Below, one piece after another: positions 43,422-53,037 of a stretch of DNA of 64,000 nucleotides. The DNA comes from Mariniflexile sp044335535 (GTDB lineage: Bacteria > Bacteroidota > Bacteroidia > Flavobacteriales > Flavobacteriaceae). The stretch lies in NCBI RefSeq assembly GCF_044335535.1, contig NZ_JBIQVZ010000005.1:271954-335953 (forward strand). Reading direction: 5' to 3'. Every line of letters starts with the position of its first letter. Position 1 is the first letter of the stretch. Under the pieces are notes generated by a model that did no database searches, was not told where the DNA came from, and worked only from the letters and a program-made list of their open reading frames with translations. The position numbers and the translations under genes are program-made.

Positions 43422-43624
43422 TATTAAATTTTTTGTGTTTATTGCTATTAGGACTTTAAGAATTTAAAAAGGTTTAAATGGGGTGCGGTTTTTAACAGAA
43501 AGTTAACGCTATGGATTTGCGTTAGGGGTTACTCATGCTTATCATTTTATGAAATCAAGACAAACATCAAGTACGGCCGCTTCTCCTGAACGGAGATGAA
43601 GGGTATAATAACTCTCAAAAAGTA

Positions 43625-44842
43625 TTATTTGAAAATGGGTATTTTAAGACTAACGCCTGTTTGGAAATCGGCAGCATTATTTACACGAAAATCTTCTTTA
43701 AAATATAGTGATAGGGTTAGGTTTGGTCTGCCATAAGTGTAAATAAAGGTCCAATAGGATAAGGCGGTATATAACGTAGAAACACCGTGTTGCCAACCGC
43801 CGTTTATTTCTTGCCACTTACCAATTAATCGGTAATAATCGGCTTCTTTTCGTTGGTTATATCTAGATTGAATTTGATAGTTAATGCTTAAGGCATTGTA
43901 ATTTTTTTGTTTTGTGAATTTTGCTATTTCAAGATGACTTTCAATAGTTGCCAAATAGGGGTTGTTGCCTAAATCGATAACATCTTTAAAGTTAATTAGG
44001 TTTTTTCTCAATACATTTATGCCAACACCTGCGTTAAATTCGTAGTTGTTTTTTAATTCAATTTTTTTAATAGCATTTGCAGATAAACCAAAATCTAATG
44101 ACTTATTATATTTTGAAGTATTAATACCTAAATGGTTCCCAAAATTAATGTGAATATTTTTAGAGTTGCTTTTTGTAAATGTTGGATAGTAAAAATGACT
44201 AAGTTCTATGCCACTTAAAAAGAAATCGTTGTTGTTTAGTTCGAGCGTATTTCCGTTTCTATCAGTATATTTAAAATTTACTTGATTCAATCCATAATAG
44301 CGTCTCCCAAAAGGGTCTTCTCCTCCGGCTATATTGCTGTGAAACCATTCTAGATTTTCATCGCTCGTAAAAAATGAAAAAGGGTGTGTCCCTTTGGTAA
44401 TTAAATAAGAGCGCAGCGTAACGTCTAGTTCGTTTTTTTTATTTAAAGGGATATTAACGCCCAGTCTAAACTCTTTAATTACGGCATCAATAACGATGTT
44501 CATATAATCCGCCGGTGTCGTTTCCTGATCTTTAAAATAAAAATTCCTATGATACCAAATTAATTTGCTTTGTTCTTTTCTTACTTCGGGGTCTTTTGGC
44601 AGATAGGTTTCTACAAAAGGATGAAAGTTGTTTCCACTGGAGGAACTAAAAGTAATAGTCACATTTTTTTGTGAAGCTGTTTTGAAATTGGTATTAATTC
44701 TAGAACTAAAAATTCCGAAATGATGGGTGCTTAAGATGCTAGGTTTTTCAATGCCATTTTTAAATGATATACTATCTTGCTTTTGCGCTGCCAAAATGGA
44801 GCTGAATCCACAAGTAATTATGAGTATCGCGTTTTTTAGCAT
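43625..44842 (-). CDS. Hypothetical outer-membrane beta-barrel protein
   Basis: The 405-residue protein has a signal peptide (LIITCGFSSILAAQ). The rest is a series of amphipathic beta strands (KLIWYHRNFYFKD, ELDVTLRSYLITKG, YNALSINYQIQSRYN, WTFIYTYGRPNLTLSLYF) and it ends in a strand (QTGVSLKIPIFK). This fits an outer-membrane barrel. I do not recognise its family and no neighbour suggests a ligand. Confidence 0.6.
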   Translation of the reverse strand: MLKNAILIITCGFSSILAAQKQDSISFKNGIEKPSILSTHHFGIFSSRINTNFKTASQKNVTITFSSSSGNNFHPFVETYLPKDPEVRKEQSKLIWYHRNFYFKDQETTPADYMNIVIDAVIKEFRLGVNIPLNKKNELDVTLRSYLITKGTHPFSFFTSDENLEWFHSNIAGGEDPFGRRYYGLNQVNFKYTDRNGNTLELNNNDFFLSGIELSHFYYPTFTKSNSKNIHINFGNHLGINTSKYNKSLDFGLSANAIKKIELKNNYEFNAGVGINVLRKNLINFKDVIDLGNNPYLATIESHLEIAKFTKQKNYNALSINYQIQSRYNQRKEADYYRLIGKWQEINGGWQHGVSTLYTALSYWTFIYTYGRPNLTLSLYFKEDFRVNNAADFQTGVSLKIPIFK

Positions 44843-44949
44843 TTAGTAAAAATATAGAAATTTTTAAAATTTGTGATGTTAAGTTTTTTGGTTGTAGTGG
44901 ATTGCTTTGTATATTATGTAATATCTCTTTTTTCTTAAAAAATTAACAT

Positions 44950-45125
44950 GAACTCATCTTTACTTTTTGTTTTTAACCGAAAATGAGATAAAATTTGTAC
45001 AGAAGAGGCACTTTTTGCAAGGCATAGCATCGCTACGCCTAAAAAAAGCAACGAAATATGGATGAATTTTAGCCATTCCAGCAGGCAGGCAGGTTTTAAG
45101 AAATAGAAAAAGTCAAGATGAGTTC
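44950..45125. repeat. Family A palindromic element (MITE-like), reversed copy
   Basis: The ends GAACTCATC / GATGAGTTC and the ACTTTTT / AAAAAGT blocks mirror each other over 176 bp. The centre GGCATAGCATCGCTACGCC is a small hairpin that corresponds, reversed, to the centre of the 27251 copy. It has no coding capacity. Confidence 0.75.
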
Positions 45126-45307
45126 ATTAAATACCGTTTGTCTTAAGGAAGTTTTAAATTTTTAATTTCTTATGTTAAACATTTCTAAATAGTTTTAATA
45201 GATGGAATAAAATGCGTCAATTTGTATAGTTATTTATTGAAACAGATAATACTCATAATAGTTGTTATTTAGTTTAGTAATAAATTAAGTTTAGTTGGTT
45301 AGTTTGT

Positions 45308-45341
45308 AAAAGCCCAGTGATTTTAAAATCACTGGGCTTTT
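45308..45341. terminator. Perfect palindromic terminator after the hybrid kinase gene
   Basis: AAAAGCCCAGTGATTT is followed directly by its complement, with T and A runs on the two sides. It lies 24 bp beyond the kinase stop on the minus strand. Confidence 0.9.
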
Positions 45342-45364
45342 TATTAGTTTAAATAAGTGTGGTA

Positions 45365-47419
45365 TTAAAGCGTTTGTTCCTCGCTATTATAAAAATGGAA
45401 TTGTAAAAGTTTGTATAGGTGTTCCTTTTTAAAAGGTTTAGTAAGGTAGTTGTTCATACCGTTTTCGATAGCTTTGTTTATTGCTTCGGTTGTTACATTT
45501 GCCGAAAGCCCAAAAATAATCACATCTTTATCTGTTTCTCTAATAATACGTGTAGCTTCCCAACCATCTATTTCTGGCATGTGAATATCCATGAAAATAA
45601 GCTGGTATTTTTTCTCTTTGACTTTATCTAAAGCTACTTTACCATTTACTGCTGTGTCTGATTTTATGTCTATATCTTCAAGGAATTTTTTTAAAACAAT
45701 AATATTAAGATTGTTATCATCAACAATTAATACATTTATATCGGTCGTTTTAATTGTTTTTTTGTTTTCAGAATGCGTTACGACTTCTTCTGTGATATCG
45801 AATAAGAACGATACTGTAAATTTAGAGCCTACTTGATAGTCGCTCTCAACAGAAATTTCCCCACCCATTATAGCTACTAGATTTTCACAAATCGCTAATC
45901 CAAGACCACTGCCTTCGTGTTGTTTTTTTACACTGTTATCAATTTGGGTAAACCTATTAAAAATAGTGTGTAACTTGTCTTTTGGAATACCTATGCCAGT
46001 ATCTTCGATACTAATAATTAATTTTAATTTGTTCTCTATAACAGTTTCAGAACAGGTAATGGTAACGCCTCCTTCTTTAGTAAATTTTAAGGCGTTTTTT
46101 AATAAGTTATATACAACTTGAGTAAACTTGTTTAAGTCGCCAATAACTGTTAGGTCAAAAACGTTTTCAAAATTGGTCTTTAAATAAAGATCCTTTTTTA
46201 AAAACAAAAACTGATTAACTTCAACGAGTTCTTTAATTTTCTTAATTGGGTTGAATTCAACTCTATCTAATTCTGTTTTTCCGGATTCTATTTTGTCTAT
46301 TTCTAAAATATCATTAACCAAGTTTAAAAGATTGTTTGAAGATTTGTCCATTAAATCCACATACTCCTTGTGGGTATCATTTAGTTTTTCATCTTTTAAA
46401 ATTTCAATGAAGCCAATAATGGCATGTAATGGAGTTCTAATTTCATGGCTCATATTAGACAGAAAATCGGTTTTTGCCTGCGAGGCTTTATTGGCTCTAT
46501 TCTTTTCTTTGTTTAATTGTTCGTTTAGTTTTATTAAAGATAGATTAGACTCTAGAGCTTGTTTAGTGCCTTTTCTAGCCCTTAAATAAAAATAAACAAG
46601 CAATGCGACAACAAAGGCTAAAAGCACGCCAATTATTAATGCCATGTTGATTATGATTTTACCATCAGCAAGTATTAATTTCTCTGAAGGGTAGATGTTT
46701 AAACGCCATGTTTGTGTTTCTTGCCCGTCAACTTGTAAGGTGTTTGTATAAACTATGTTACGGTTTGTTTTAAGTTTTAAATCACTGTTTTTTTGATAAA
46801 AAAGGGTATTCTTGTCGTCATAAAGTTCTACAGCATATTGGTTTTCTAGGTAATTAACAAGCCTGTCAAAATCGTTGTTAAAGTGCATGCCAGCACTTAT
46901 GGTGCCTTGAAACGTATTTTTGAAATATACAGGGACATCTACAAGAAAGGCCTGTCCGGATTGTGTTAATTTTATCCAGGAAGTAATATTGGTTTTGCCA
47001 CTTTTAGTATGGTTGACCCATTCGTCCCGTCTGTAATCAAGTTTAGAGATATCTAGGTTTAAAGCACGTTCATTTCCTTTTAAAGGGTTTATTTTTCTAA
47101 TAACCATTAAGCTGTCTATCCATTCAATAAACCTAAAAGAATCGTCTTGATTTAGTATTAAATTAGCATCGTGTTCCCAGTTTTTAAAGTAATTGCCATT
47201 GGTAAATTCTAATCGACTTTTAATGTTTTCTAGTTTAACAATATCTGCTTGTACAATATTGTTAAATTCCTTTGAAATTAAATTTCCAGTATGGTATAAG
47301 TCTTCTTCTATAACAGCGTAATACTTGTTTACAGAAGCAGAGTAAATGGATAAGATGAGAGATACGAGTACAAAAAAGGTGGTAATAGCAATTATAATAT
47401 CTAATTGTTTTTTAACCAT
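45365..47419 (-). CDS. Hybrid sensor histidine kinase / response regulator
   Basis: The 684-residue protein has a TM helix (about 5-27), an extracytoplasmic sensor (about 30-250, CHASE-like), a second TM helix (IINMALIIGVLLAFVVALLVYFYL), a HisKA domain with FLSNMSHEIRTPLHA (phospho-accepting H325), an HATPase domain (GIGIPKDKL, GSGLGLAICENLV) and a receiver domain with LIFMDIHMPEIDGWEA (D611). No output domain or neighbouring regulator is present, so the phosphorelay partner must be elsewhere. The signal is unknown. Confidence 0.93.
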   Translation of the reverse strand: MVKKQLDIIIAITTFFVLVSLILSIYSASVNKYYAVIEEDLYHTGNLISKEFNNIVQADIVKLENIKSRLEFTNGNYFKNWEHDANLILNQDDSFRFIEWIDSLMVIRKINPLKGNERALNLDISKLDYRRDEWVNHTKSGKTNITSWIKLTQSGQAFLVDVPVYFKNTFQGTISAGMHFNNDFDRLVNYLENQYAVELYDDKNTLFYQKNSDLKLKTNRNIVYTNTLQVDGQETQTWRLNIYPSEKLILADGKIIINMALIIGVLLAFVVALLVYFYLRARKGTKQALESNLSLIKLNEQLNKEKNRANKASQAKTDFLSNMSHEIRTPLHAIIGFIEILKDEKLNDTHKEYVDLMDKSSNNLLNLVNDILEIDKIESGKTELDRVEFNPIKKIKELVEVNQFLFLKKDLYLKTNFENVFDLTVIGDLNKFTQVVYNLLKNALKFTKEGGVTITCSETVIENKLKLIISIEDTGIGIPKDKLHTIFNRFTQIDNSVKKQHEGSGLGLAICENLVAIMGGEISVESDYQVGSKFTVSFLFDITEEVVTHSENKKTIKTTDINVLIVDDNNLNIIVLKKFLEDIDIKSDTAVNGKVALDKVKEKKYQLIFMDIHMPEIDGWEATRIIRETDKDVIIFGLSANVTTEAINKAIENGMNNYLTKPFKKEHLYKLLQFHFYNSEEQTL

Positions 47420-47663
47420 AATTAATTATTACCATTTTATTATGTGGCTAATATTTTTTATAAATATAATCCATTGGGTGTAATTCGCCAAAATTAACCA
47501 AGAATGAATTTTAGATCAAAATTTAAAGTCAATCAGGAAACAAATGCCTGTTAGTGCTTGTTAAAGCATCTGAAAATATATTCAACAAACTCAATGTGAC
47601 AAATATGACATTGGTATAAAGTTAACAATAAAAAATAATTACACCCTATAAGGGTTCAATATA

Positions 47664-49355
47664 TTAAGAAATATATTCAACAGTTAGAACTTCATCTGTT
47701 TTGATAACGTTTGCCAATTGATGTTTGGTTAAAGCTTTAATGGCTTTGTCCCATGCTTTGTTGCTTAAACCAGATTGCGATTTTAATTCGTTTAACGCTA
47801 TGCTTTTTTGGGTTTTTAAAATTTCGAATATGGTTTTTTCAGCATCACTTAAATCAACCGCTTTTTTTTCTGGACGCATTTGCGGAAAGAACAATACTTC
47901 TTGTATCGATTGGTTGTTTGTTAAAAACATAATGAGTCTATCCATACCAATACCCATACCCGATGTTGGAGGCATACCGTATTCTAAAGCACGTAAAAAG
48001 TCGTAATCTATAGTTCCTGTAGCCTCGTCATCACCTTTTTTAGAAAGCTCTAATTGGTGCTCGAAACGTTCGCGTTGGTCTATGGGATCGTTAAGTTCGG
48101 AATATGCGTTGGCAATTTCTTTGCCGCAAACCATTAGTTCGAAACGCTCAGTTAATTCTGGGTTTTCTCTATGTTCTTTACATAACGGACTCATCTCTTT
48201 TGGGTAGTCTATAATGTAGGTAGGCTGAATGTAGTTGCCCTCGCATTTTTCGCCAAAAATTTCATCAATCAATTTGCCTTTACCCATAGTGTCATCCACT
48301 TCAATACCCATGCTTTTTGCAGCAGTTCTAATATCGTCTTCGGTTTTTTCAGTAATATCAAAACCTGTAAACTGTTTTATAGAATCTGCCATGGTTACAC
48401 GGGCATAAGGTGCTTTAAAATCTATTTCATGTTTGCCAAAAGTAGCTTTTGTTGTGCCGTTTACTGCGATAGCACAATGTTCAAGGAGGCGCTCACAAAA
48501 ATCCATCATCCAGTTATAGTCTTTATAAGCTACATAAATTTCCATGGCGGTAAACTCAGGATTGTGGGTTCGATCCATCCCTTCATTTCTAAAGTTTTTA
48601 GAAAACTCGTAAACACCATCAAAGCCACCAACAATCAAGCGTTTTAAATATAACTCATTAGCAATTCGCATGTACAATGGGATATCTAAAGCATTATGGT
48701 GTGTCACAAACGGACGCGCTGCAGCACCCCCTGGAATAGGTTGCAATACAGGGGTTTCTACTTCAAAATACCCGGCATCATTAAAGAATTGACGCATGGC
48801 ATTGAATAATTTGGTGCGTTTTACAAATACGTTTTTCACCTGTGGGTTAACCACTAAATCGGCATAACGTTGTCTGTAACGTTGCTCAGGGTCGGTAAAA
48901 GCATCATAAACTACACCGTCTTTTTCTTTAGGTAGTGGTAGTGGTTTTAAGGCTTTACTTAATAGGGTAAAGTCTTTTACACGCACGCTTTTTTCACCAA
49001 CCTTAGTTGTGAACAATTCGCCTTCAATACCAACGAAATCACCAAAATCCAAAAGCTTTTTAAAAACCTCGTTGTATTTTTCTTTATCATCGCTAGGGCA
49101 AATTTCATCACGGTTAAAATACACTTGTATCTTTCCGTCGGCATCTTGTAAATCGGCAAAACTGGCCTTTCCTTGCACTTTTATCATCATCAAACGGCCA
49201 GCAATAACCACCTTTTTACCATCTTCAAAATGGTCTTTAATTTGTTTTGAAGTATGGGATACTGGGTATAAATCGGCAGGATAGGGGTTAATGCCTAATG
49301 TGCGTAATTTTGCTAATTTTTCTCTTCTAACTAATTCTTGTTCCGAAAGCTGCAT
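47664..49355 (-). CDS. lysS: Lysyl-tRNA synthetase, class II
   Basis: The 563-residue protein has an OB-fold anticodon domain (about 50-160), class II core with YFEVETPVLQPIPGGAAARPF and motif 3 GMGIGMDRLIMFL. After the core (about residue 500) there is an extra 60-residue domain (AEKTIFEILKTQKSIALNEL, SNKAWDKAIKALTKHQLANV) that looks like a winged helix. Similar C-terminal extensions are typical of Flavobacteria. It charges tRNA-Lys. Confidence 0.96.
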   Translation of the reverse strand: MQLSEQELVRREKLAKLRTLGINPYPADLYPVSHTSKQIKDHFEDGKKVVIAGRLMMIKVQGKASFADLQDADGKIQVYFNRDEICPSDDKEKYNEVFKKLLDFGDFVGIEGELFTTKVGEKSVRVKDFTLLSKALKPLPLPKEKDGVVYDAFTDPEQRYRQRYADLVVNPQVKNVFVKRTKLFNAMRQFFNDAGYFEVETPVLQPIPGGAAARPFVTHHNALDIPLYMRIANELYLKRLIVGGFDGVYEFSKNFRNEGMDRTHNPEFTAMEIYVAYKDYNWMMDFCERLLEHCAIAVNGTTKATFGKHEIDFKAPYARVTMADSIKQFTGFDITEKTEDDIRTAAKSMGIEVDDTMGKGKLIDEIFGEKCEGNYIQPTYIIDYPKEMSPLCKEHRENPELTERFELMVCGKEIANAYSELNDPIDQRERFEHQLELSKKGDDEATGTIDYDFLRALEYGMPPTSGMGIGMDRLIMFLTNNQSIQEVLFFPQMRPEKKAVDLSDAEKTIFEILKTQKSIALNELKSQSGLSNKAWDKAIKALTKHQLANVIKTDEVLTVEYIS

Positions 49356-49396
49356 GCTAATTTGTTTTGAATACTGCCATTTGTGACAGACGAGTG

Positions 49397-49404
49397 CAAA
49401 ATTA
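49397..49404 (-). promoter_or_regulatory. Candidate -7 box for lysS
   Basis: On the minus strand TAATTTTG fits TAnnTTTG, 41 bp before the lysS ATG. No -33 TTTG is found at the standard spacing. Confidence 0.3.
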
Positions 49405-49474
49405 CATTATTTTCAAAAAATTAGCATACAACTTCTTAGTAGATTTTTATAATATGATAAAAGCAGGTTTGAAG

Positions 49475-49912
49475 TTAGTTTTGTGCTACTTCTAGATTTA
49501 AAACTTCACCTTTAATCCGTAATGTTTTATTGCTTTCAGAAGCATTTGAAATAACAGTGATTGTTTTGCTGAATGCGCCAATTCTATTTGTGGCATATTT
49601 TACTTTAATTTCGCTTGTTTCGCCTGGTAAAACTGGTATTTTAGAATATGCGGGTACTGTACAGCCACAGGAGGTTTTTATTGTAGAAATAGCAATTGGC
49701 GACTTACCTGTATTGGTAAAAGTAAATGTGCGTTCGCCATTTTCGTTTTGTTGGATTTTTCCATAATTAATTTCTTCGGTTTTAAACGATAGTATGCCAG
49801 CATTTGCATTGGGTGTAAGTTCTTGTGAAAAGCTTGTAGCGTAAGCAAATAAGCAGATAATTAATAAAAATTTAGATTTTACCAATTGTAATGTGTTCAT
49901 TGAAAATTCCAT
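49475..49912 (-). CDS. DUF1573 domain protein
   Basis: The 145-residue protein (an ATG four codons later at 49900 is an equal choice) has a signal peptide (IICLFAYATSFSQ) and one DUF1573 domain (EEINYGKIQQNENGERTFTF, SCGCTVPAYSKIPVLPGE). This is an Ig-like extracytoplasmic domain with a conserved Cys-Gly-Cys; role unknown. It stands alone between lysS and a LuxR-type regulator. Confidence 0.88.
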   Translation of the reverse strand: MEFSMNTLQLVKSKFLLIICLFAYATSFSQELTPNANAGILSFKTEEINYGKIQQNENGERTFTFTNTGKSPIAISTIKTSCGCTVPAYSKIPVLPGETSEIKVKYATNRIGAFSKTITVISNASESNKTLRIKGEVLNLEVAQN

Positions 49913-50044
49913 GATATTTGTGTTTTATAAACTGAAACAAGTTCAGTATAGATTAATAATGAAGCAAACATCGCAAAAACATTGAACGCATTTAGAGAAT
50001 TTGAGGTTGAAATAAGTACTAGTACCTAGGTTTATTTTTATTAA

Positions 50045-51100
50045 CTACCTGTTAAATAGTGATTTAATATCGTCTCTAGATTGCACATTAAGTTTTTTGT
50101 AAATATTATTAACATGCGTTTTTACGGTGCTTAAACTAACAAAAAGAATATTGGCGATTTCTTTATTCGATTTTTCTTCCAATAAAAGGTTGAGAATATT
50201 TTGTTCTTGCTTGGTAAGTTGTTCCTTGGCTTTGTTAATGATTTTGGCGTGTTCTTTTTTGCGTGAAAGCCAAAACCAAAGGTTTCCAATTAAAGATAAT
50301 GATAAAAGGGCATATACTAAATAATTCCAATTAAAACCTGTGCCAGCATCGTTGTTTATTATAAACTGATCCGAGGTTAATTCAGCTTTATATTGTTTGG
50401 TATATGGTGAGTTTGGGTATTGTTCGGTTAGGCGATTTAACAAATTACCATAGTAGGCATTGTCTTTAAGATCTTCTAAATAATGTTCATGAAGATCGTT
50501 TCGTCTGTCAGACAAAAACGAATAAATATAGAGTTCGGCAATTGGTTCGTTAAGTTGTATTCCAAAATCTTGAAATGTTTTAAACCATTTTTTGTTATTG
50601 AGTTTTCTGTTGGCTTCGCTTCTAAACTCACTAAATGCAAATTTCATTTCTTCTTTTAAAGAATCAATTTTAAAAAAAACAATCGATTTTTCATTGCTGG
50701 ACAGTATATTGCAAAACATTTGTTTATTAAAGGAAAATGGGAATTCTATAGAATCGGTGTTTTTTGCTATAAAAAGAACTTCTTTGCTGTCGTCGCAATA
50801 CCCATCAAAATGATTTTGGTTTTGTACTTCATCGATGCAATTGTCAACATGGATTCTGTAAATTCTATTTTTATTTTCAAGTTGATTACCTGTAAACTTA
50901 AAGTGCCCTAAGCTATCGGTCTTTGTTTTTGCAATAATTTGTTCGAAGTAAACACCCGAAATTTTTCTGTAGTCTTCAATTATAGAAAGGTAAACATTGT
51001 TGTGCCATTGGGTGTTATCTACATGTCCGGTAAATCTATATTGGGCCTTAGATGAAAAGCATATGGCCACAAAAAACAAAAAGACTGCGTTTGTTCTCAT
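50045..51100 (-). CDS. Membrane-anchored LuxR-type regulator
   Basis: The 351-residue protein has a signal peptide (FVAICFSSKAQ), an extracytoplasmic region (about 20-255) starting with a carboxypeptidase-regulatory-like strand pattern (YRFTGHVDNTQWHNN), one TM helix (YLVYALLSLSLIGNLWFWL) and a C-terminal LuxR HTH (LTKQEQNILNLLLEEKSNKE, STVKTHVNNIYKKLNV). It is a one-component sensor that may link an envelope signal to transcription. Targets are unknown; its nearest divergent gene is the small Pmp3 family protein. Confidence 0.85.
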   Translation of the reverse strand: MRTNAVFLFFVAICFSSKAQYRFTGHVDNTQWHNNVYLSIIEDYRKISGVYFEQIIAKTKTDSLGHFKFTGNQLENKNRIYRIHVDNCIDEVQNQNHFDGYCDDSKEVLFIAKNTDSIEFPFSFNKQMFCNILSSNEKSIVFFKIDSLKEEMKFAFSEFRSEANRKLNNKKWFKTFQDFGIQLNEPIAELYIYSFLSDRRNDLHEHYLEDLKDNAYYGNLLNRLTEQYPNSPYTKQYKAELTSDQFIINNDAGTGFNWNYLVYALLSLSLIGNLWFWLSRKKEHAKIINKAKEQLTKQEQNILNLLLEEKSNKEIANILFVSLSTVKTHVNNIYKKLNVQSRDDIKSLFNR

Positions 51101-51225
51101 GCCACTAATCTACTATAATTTATTTTATTTGCTGCCATTCCCCTCTAAAGTGTTTGTAACAAAAAGCATAAGTTTACGTCCTATTATGAAAATCATCAAT
51201 CAAAAATCGTAAATCAAAAATAATT

Positions 51226-51384
51226 ATGAGTTTCTGGAGAGTTATACTGTCTATTATTTGTCCGCCCTTAGCGGTTATCGATAAAGGTTGCGGTTCTATA
51301 TTTATTGTGTTCCTATTATGGCTTTGCGGATGGGTTCCTGGTGTTATTGCGGCCTTGGTTATTCTTAATAATCCAAAAAATTAA
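51226..51384 (+). CDS. YqaE/Pmp3 family small membrane protein
   Basis: The 52-residue protein has two hydrophobic segments with the family pattern: IICPPLAVIDKGCGSIFIV then LLWLCGWVPGVIAALVIL, ending shortly after. The PPLAV and Gly/Pro turn before the second helix are characteristic. Homologues are induced by salt, cold or membrane stress and affect membrane potential. The start is the ATG at 51226. It precedes a lipoprotein gene by 39 bp. Confidence 0.85.
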   Translation: MSFWRVILSIICPPLAVIDKGCGSIFIVFLLWLCGWVPGVIAALVILNNPKN

Positions 51385-51423
51385 ACTTATATTTGCTTGT
51401 GGAATTTTAAACATATATAATTT

Positions 51424-52173
51424 ATGAGACCTTTTTTTGCCCTTTTTTGCTTGGTAATATTTATAACATTATTTAGTTGCCAGTTTTCTGAAAATATTTA
51501 TATAAACGCCGACGGTTCCGGTAAAATGGAATTTTCGTTTGATGGTAGTCAGCTTATGCAAATGGCGGGTGATAAAATAGGTGAAAATCAAGAAAAAGCC
51601 ATTGATTCAACCTTTAGTTTTAAAGAATTATTTGATACCATGCGTGATAGTATTTCTAAACTATCAGAAGAAGAACAGCAAAAAATAAAGAGTTTGGAAC
51701 CGTTTAACATGCACATGGTAATGGATCCAAAAACCTCTAAAATGACTTTTGATATGTTTACCGATTTTAAAAAAGTAAGTGAGCTTCAAGATATGTTTAA
51801 GGCCATGAAAAGCTTTGGAGATTTAAAAGGGAATGAGAAAGCGAGCGGTGAAAACAATCCGTTTTCATCTTTCGGAGGTGATGGTACTACCGAGCTGGAT
51901 TATAATTATGATGGCAAAATATTTAAGCGTACCGCCAGAATAATTGATAAAGAAGCCTATAAACAAGTCACCGATAGTTTGGGACAAATGGCTATGATGT
52001 TTGGCTCTTCAACATATAAATTAAATTACCATTTTCCTAAGCCTATAAAATCGGTTTCAAACGAAACTGCTATGTTTAGTAGCGATAGAAAAAGCTTTAC
52101 GGTTGAGTTTGATTTTATGGATTATATAGCGAATCCCGAAGCCTTAAATTTAGAAGTTGTATTAGAGGATTAA
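51424..52173 (+). CDS. Hypothetical lipoprotein
   Basis: The 249-residue protein has a lipoprotein signal (FITLFSCQFS). The body is mixed beta/helix: ENIYINADGSGKMEFSFDGS, then a Met-rich acidic helix section, then SSTYKLNYHFPKPIKSVSNE. This is a repeating pattern in Flavobacteriaceae, always near lipB or alone. No family name is recalled. The stop is 3 bp from the lipB start codon, so the two are co-transcribed. Confidence 0.75.
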   Translation: MRPFFALFCLVIFITLFSCQFSENIYINADGSGKMEFSFDGSQLMQMAGDKIGENQEKAIDSTFSFKELFDTMRDSISKLSEEEQQKIKSLEPFNMHMVMDPKTSKMTFDMFTDFKKVSELQDMFKAMKSFGDLKGNEKASGENNPFSSFGGDGTTELDYNYDGKIFKRTARIIDKEAYKQVTDSLGQMAMMFGSSTYKLNYHFPKPIKSVSNETAMFSSDRKSFTVEFDFMDYIANPEALNLEVVLED

Positions 52174-52176
52174 GCT

Positions 52177-52875
52177 TTGAATAAAACCATAGAAATACAA
52201 GATTTAGGACTTAAAGATTATAAACAAACTTGGGATTACCAAGAGCAACTGTTTAAAAGTATTGTAGATGCTAAAATTAAAAATAGGCGCGACAATACGG
52301 CTATCGAAACCAAGAATCACTTTTTATTTGTAGAGCACCCACACGTATATACTTTGGGTAAAAGTGGCGATTTATCTAACTTACTTTTAAACGAACAACA
52401 ACTTGCCCAAAAAGGGGCTTCCTTTTATAAAATAAACCGTGGCGGTGATATTACTTACCATGGACCTGGACAAATTGTTGGCTATCCTATTTTAGATTTA
52501 GAGAATTTCTTTACCGATATTCATAAATACCTGCGTTTTTTAGAAGAAATGATTATTTTAACGCTTGCCGAATACGGCTTAAAAGCCGAAAGAAGCGATG
52601 GTGAAACAGGTGTTTGGCTAGATGTAGGTACGCCGTTTGCACGTAAAATTTGTGCTATGGGCGTGCGTGCCAGCCGTTGGGTAACTATGCATGGTTTTGC
52701 ATTGAATGTGAATGCCGATTTGGGATATTTTGATAACATTATACCCTGCGGCATTCGTGGTAAAGCTGTAACTTCCTTAAATGTAGAACTTGGTGTTGAT
52801 AAAGTTGATGAAACCGAAGTTAAAGAAAAACTGTTAAAACATTTTAGCGTACTTTTTGAAGCGGACTTTTTTTAG
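52177..52875 (+). CDS. lipB: Octanoyltransferase LipB
   Basis: The 232-residue protein has a family-typical N-terminus only if it starts at the TTG at 52177 (NKTIEIQDLGLKDY), because the next ATG is over 100 residues later. Motifs: RGGDITYHGPGQIVGYP, CAMGVRASRWVTMHGFALNV and IPCGI (catalytic Cys and Lys). It transfers octanoyl from acyl carrier protein to lipoyl domains, the first lipoylation step. The TAG stop is the end of a family B repeat. Confidence 0.95.
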   Translation: MNKTIEIQDLGLKDYKQTWDYQEQLFKSIVDAKIKNRRDNTAIETKNHFLFVEHPHVYTLGKSGDLSNLLLNEQQLAQKGASFYKINRGGDITYHGPGQIVGYPILDLENFFTDIHKYLRFLEEMIILTLAEYGLKAERSDGETGVWLDVGTPFARKICAMGVRASRWVTMHGFALNVNADLGYFDNIIPCGIRGKAVTSLNVELGVDKVDETEVKEKLLKHFSVLFEADFF

Positions 52876-53037
52876 AGACTGTTTAAATTTTATTCTTTGG
52901 CTCTTTTATGTGCCTTTTTCCTCCATACATCAGCTATTTTGAGGTCCATAGCTATGGCTATGAACCTCAAAATACCTTCGTCTGACAAAAAAAAACACTC
53001 TATAAAACATTTCAAAAACAAAATTTAAACAGTCTCT
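52874..53037. repeat. Family B palindromic element (MITE-like)
   Basis: The 164-bp element has terminal inverted repeats AGAGACTGTTTAAATTTT at the left and the complement at the right, and a central palindrome GAGGTCCATAGC... about GCTATG. It fits exactly between lipB and the minus-strand lipoprotein gene: the stop codons of both convergent genes are made by its two ends. A copy in the opposite orientation is at 61224-61436. Confidence 0.8.

Larger units (their letters stand above)
44843..45364. other. Intergenic region with a family A palindrome and a bidirectional terminator
   Basis: The 522 bp between two minus-strand genes hold the repeat at 44950-45125 and the palindromic terminator at 45308-45341. 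The rest is AT-rich without visible genes. Confidence 0.6.
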
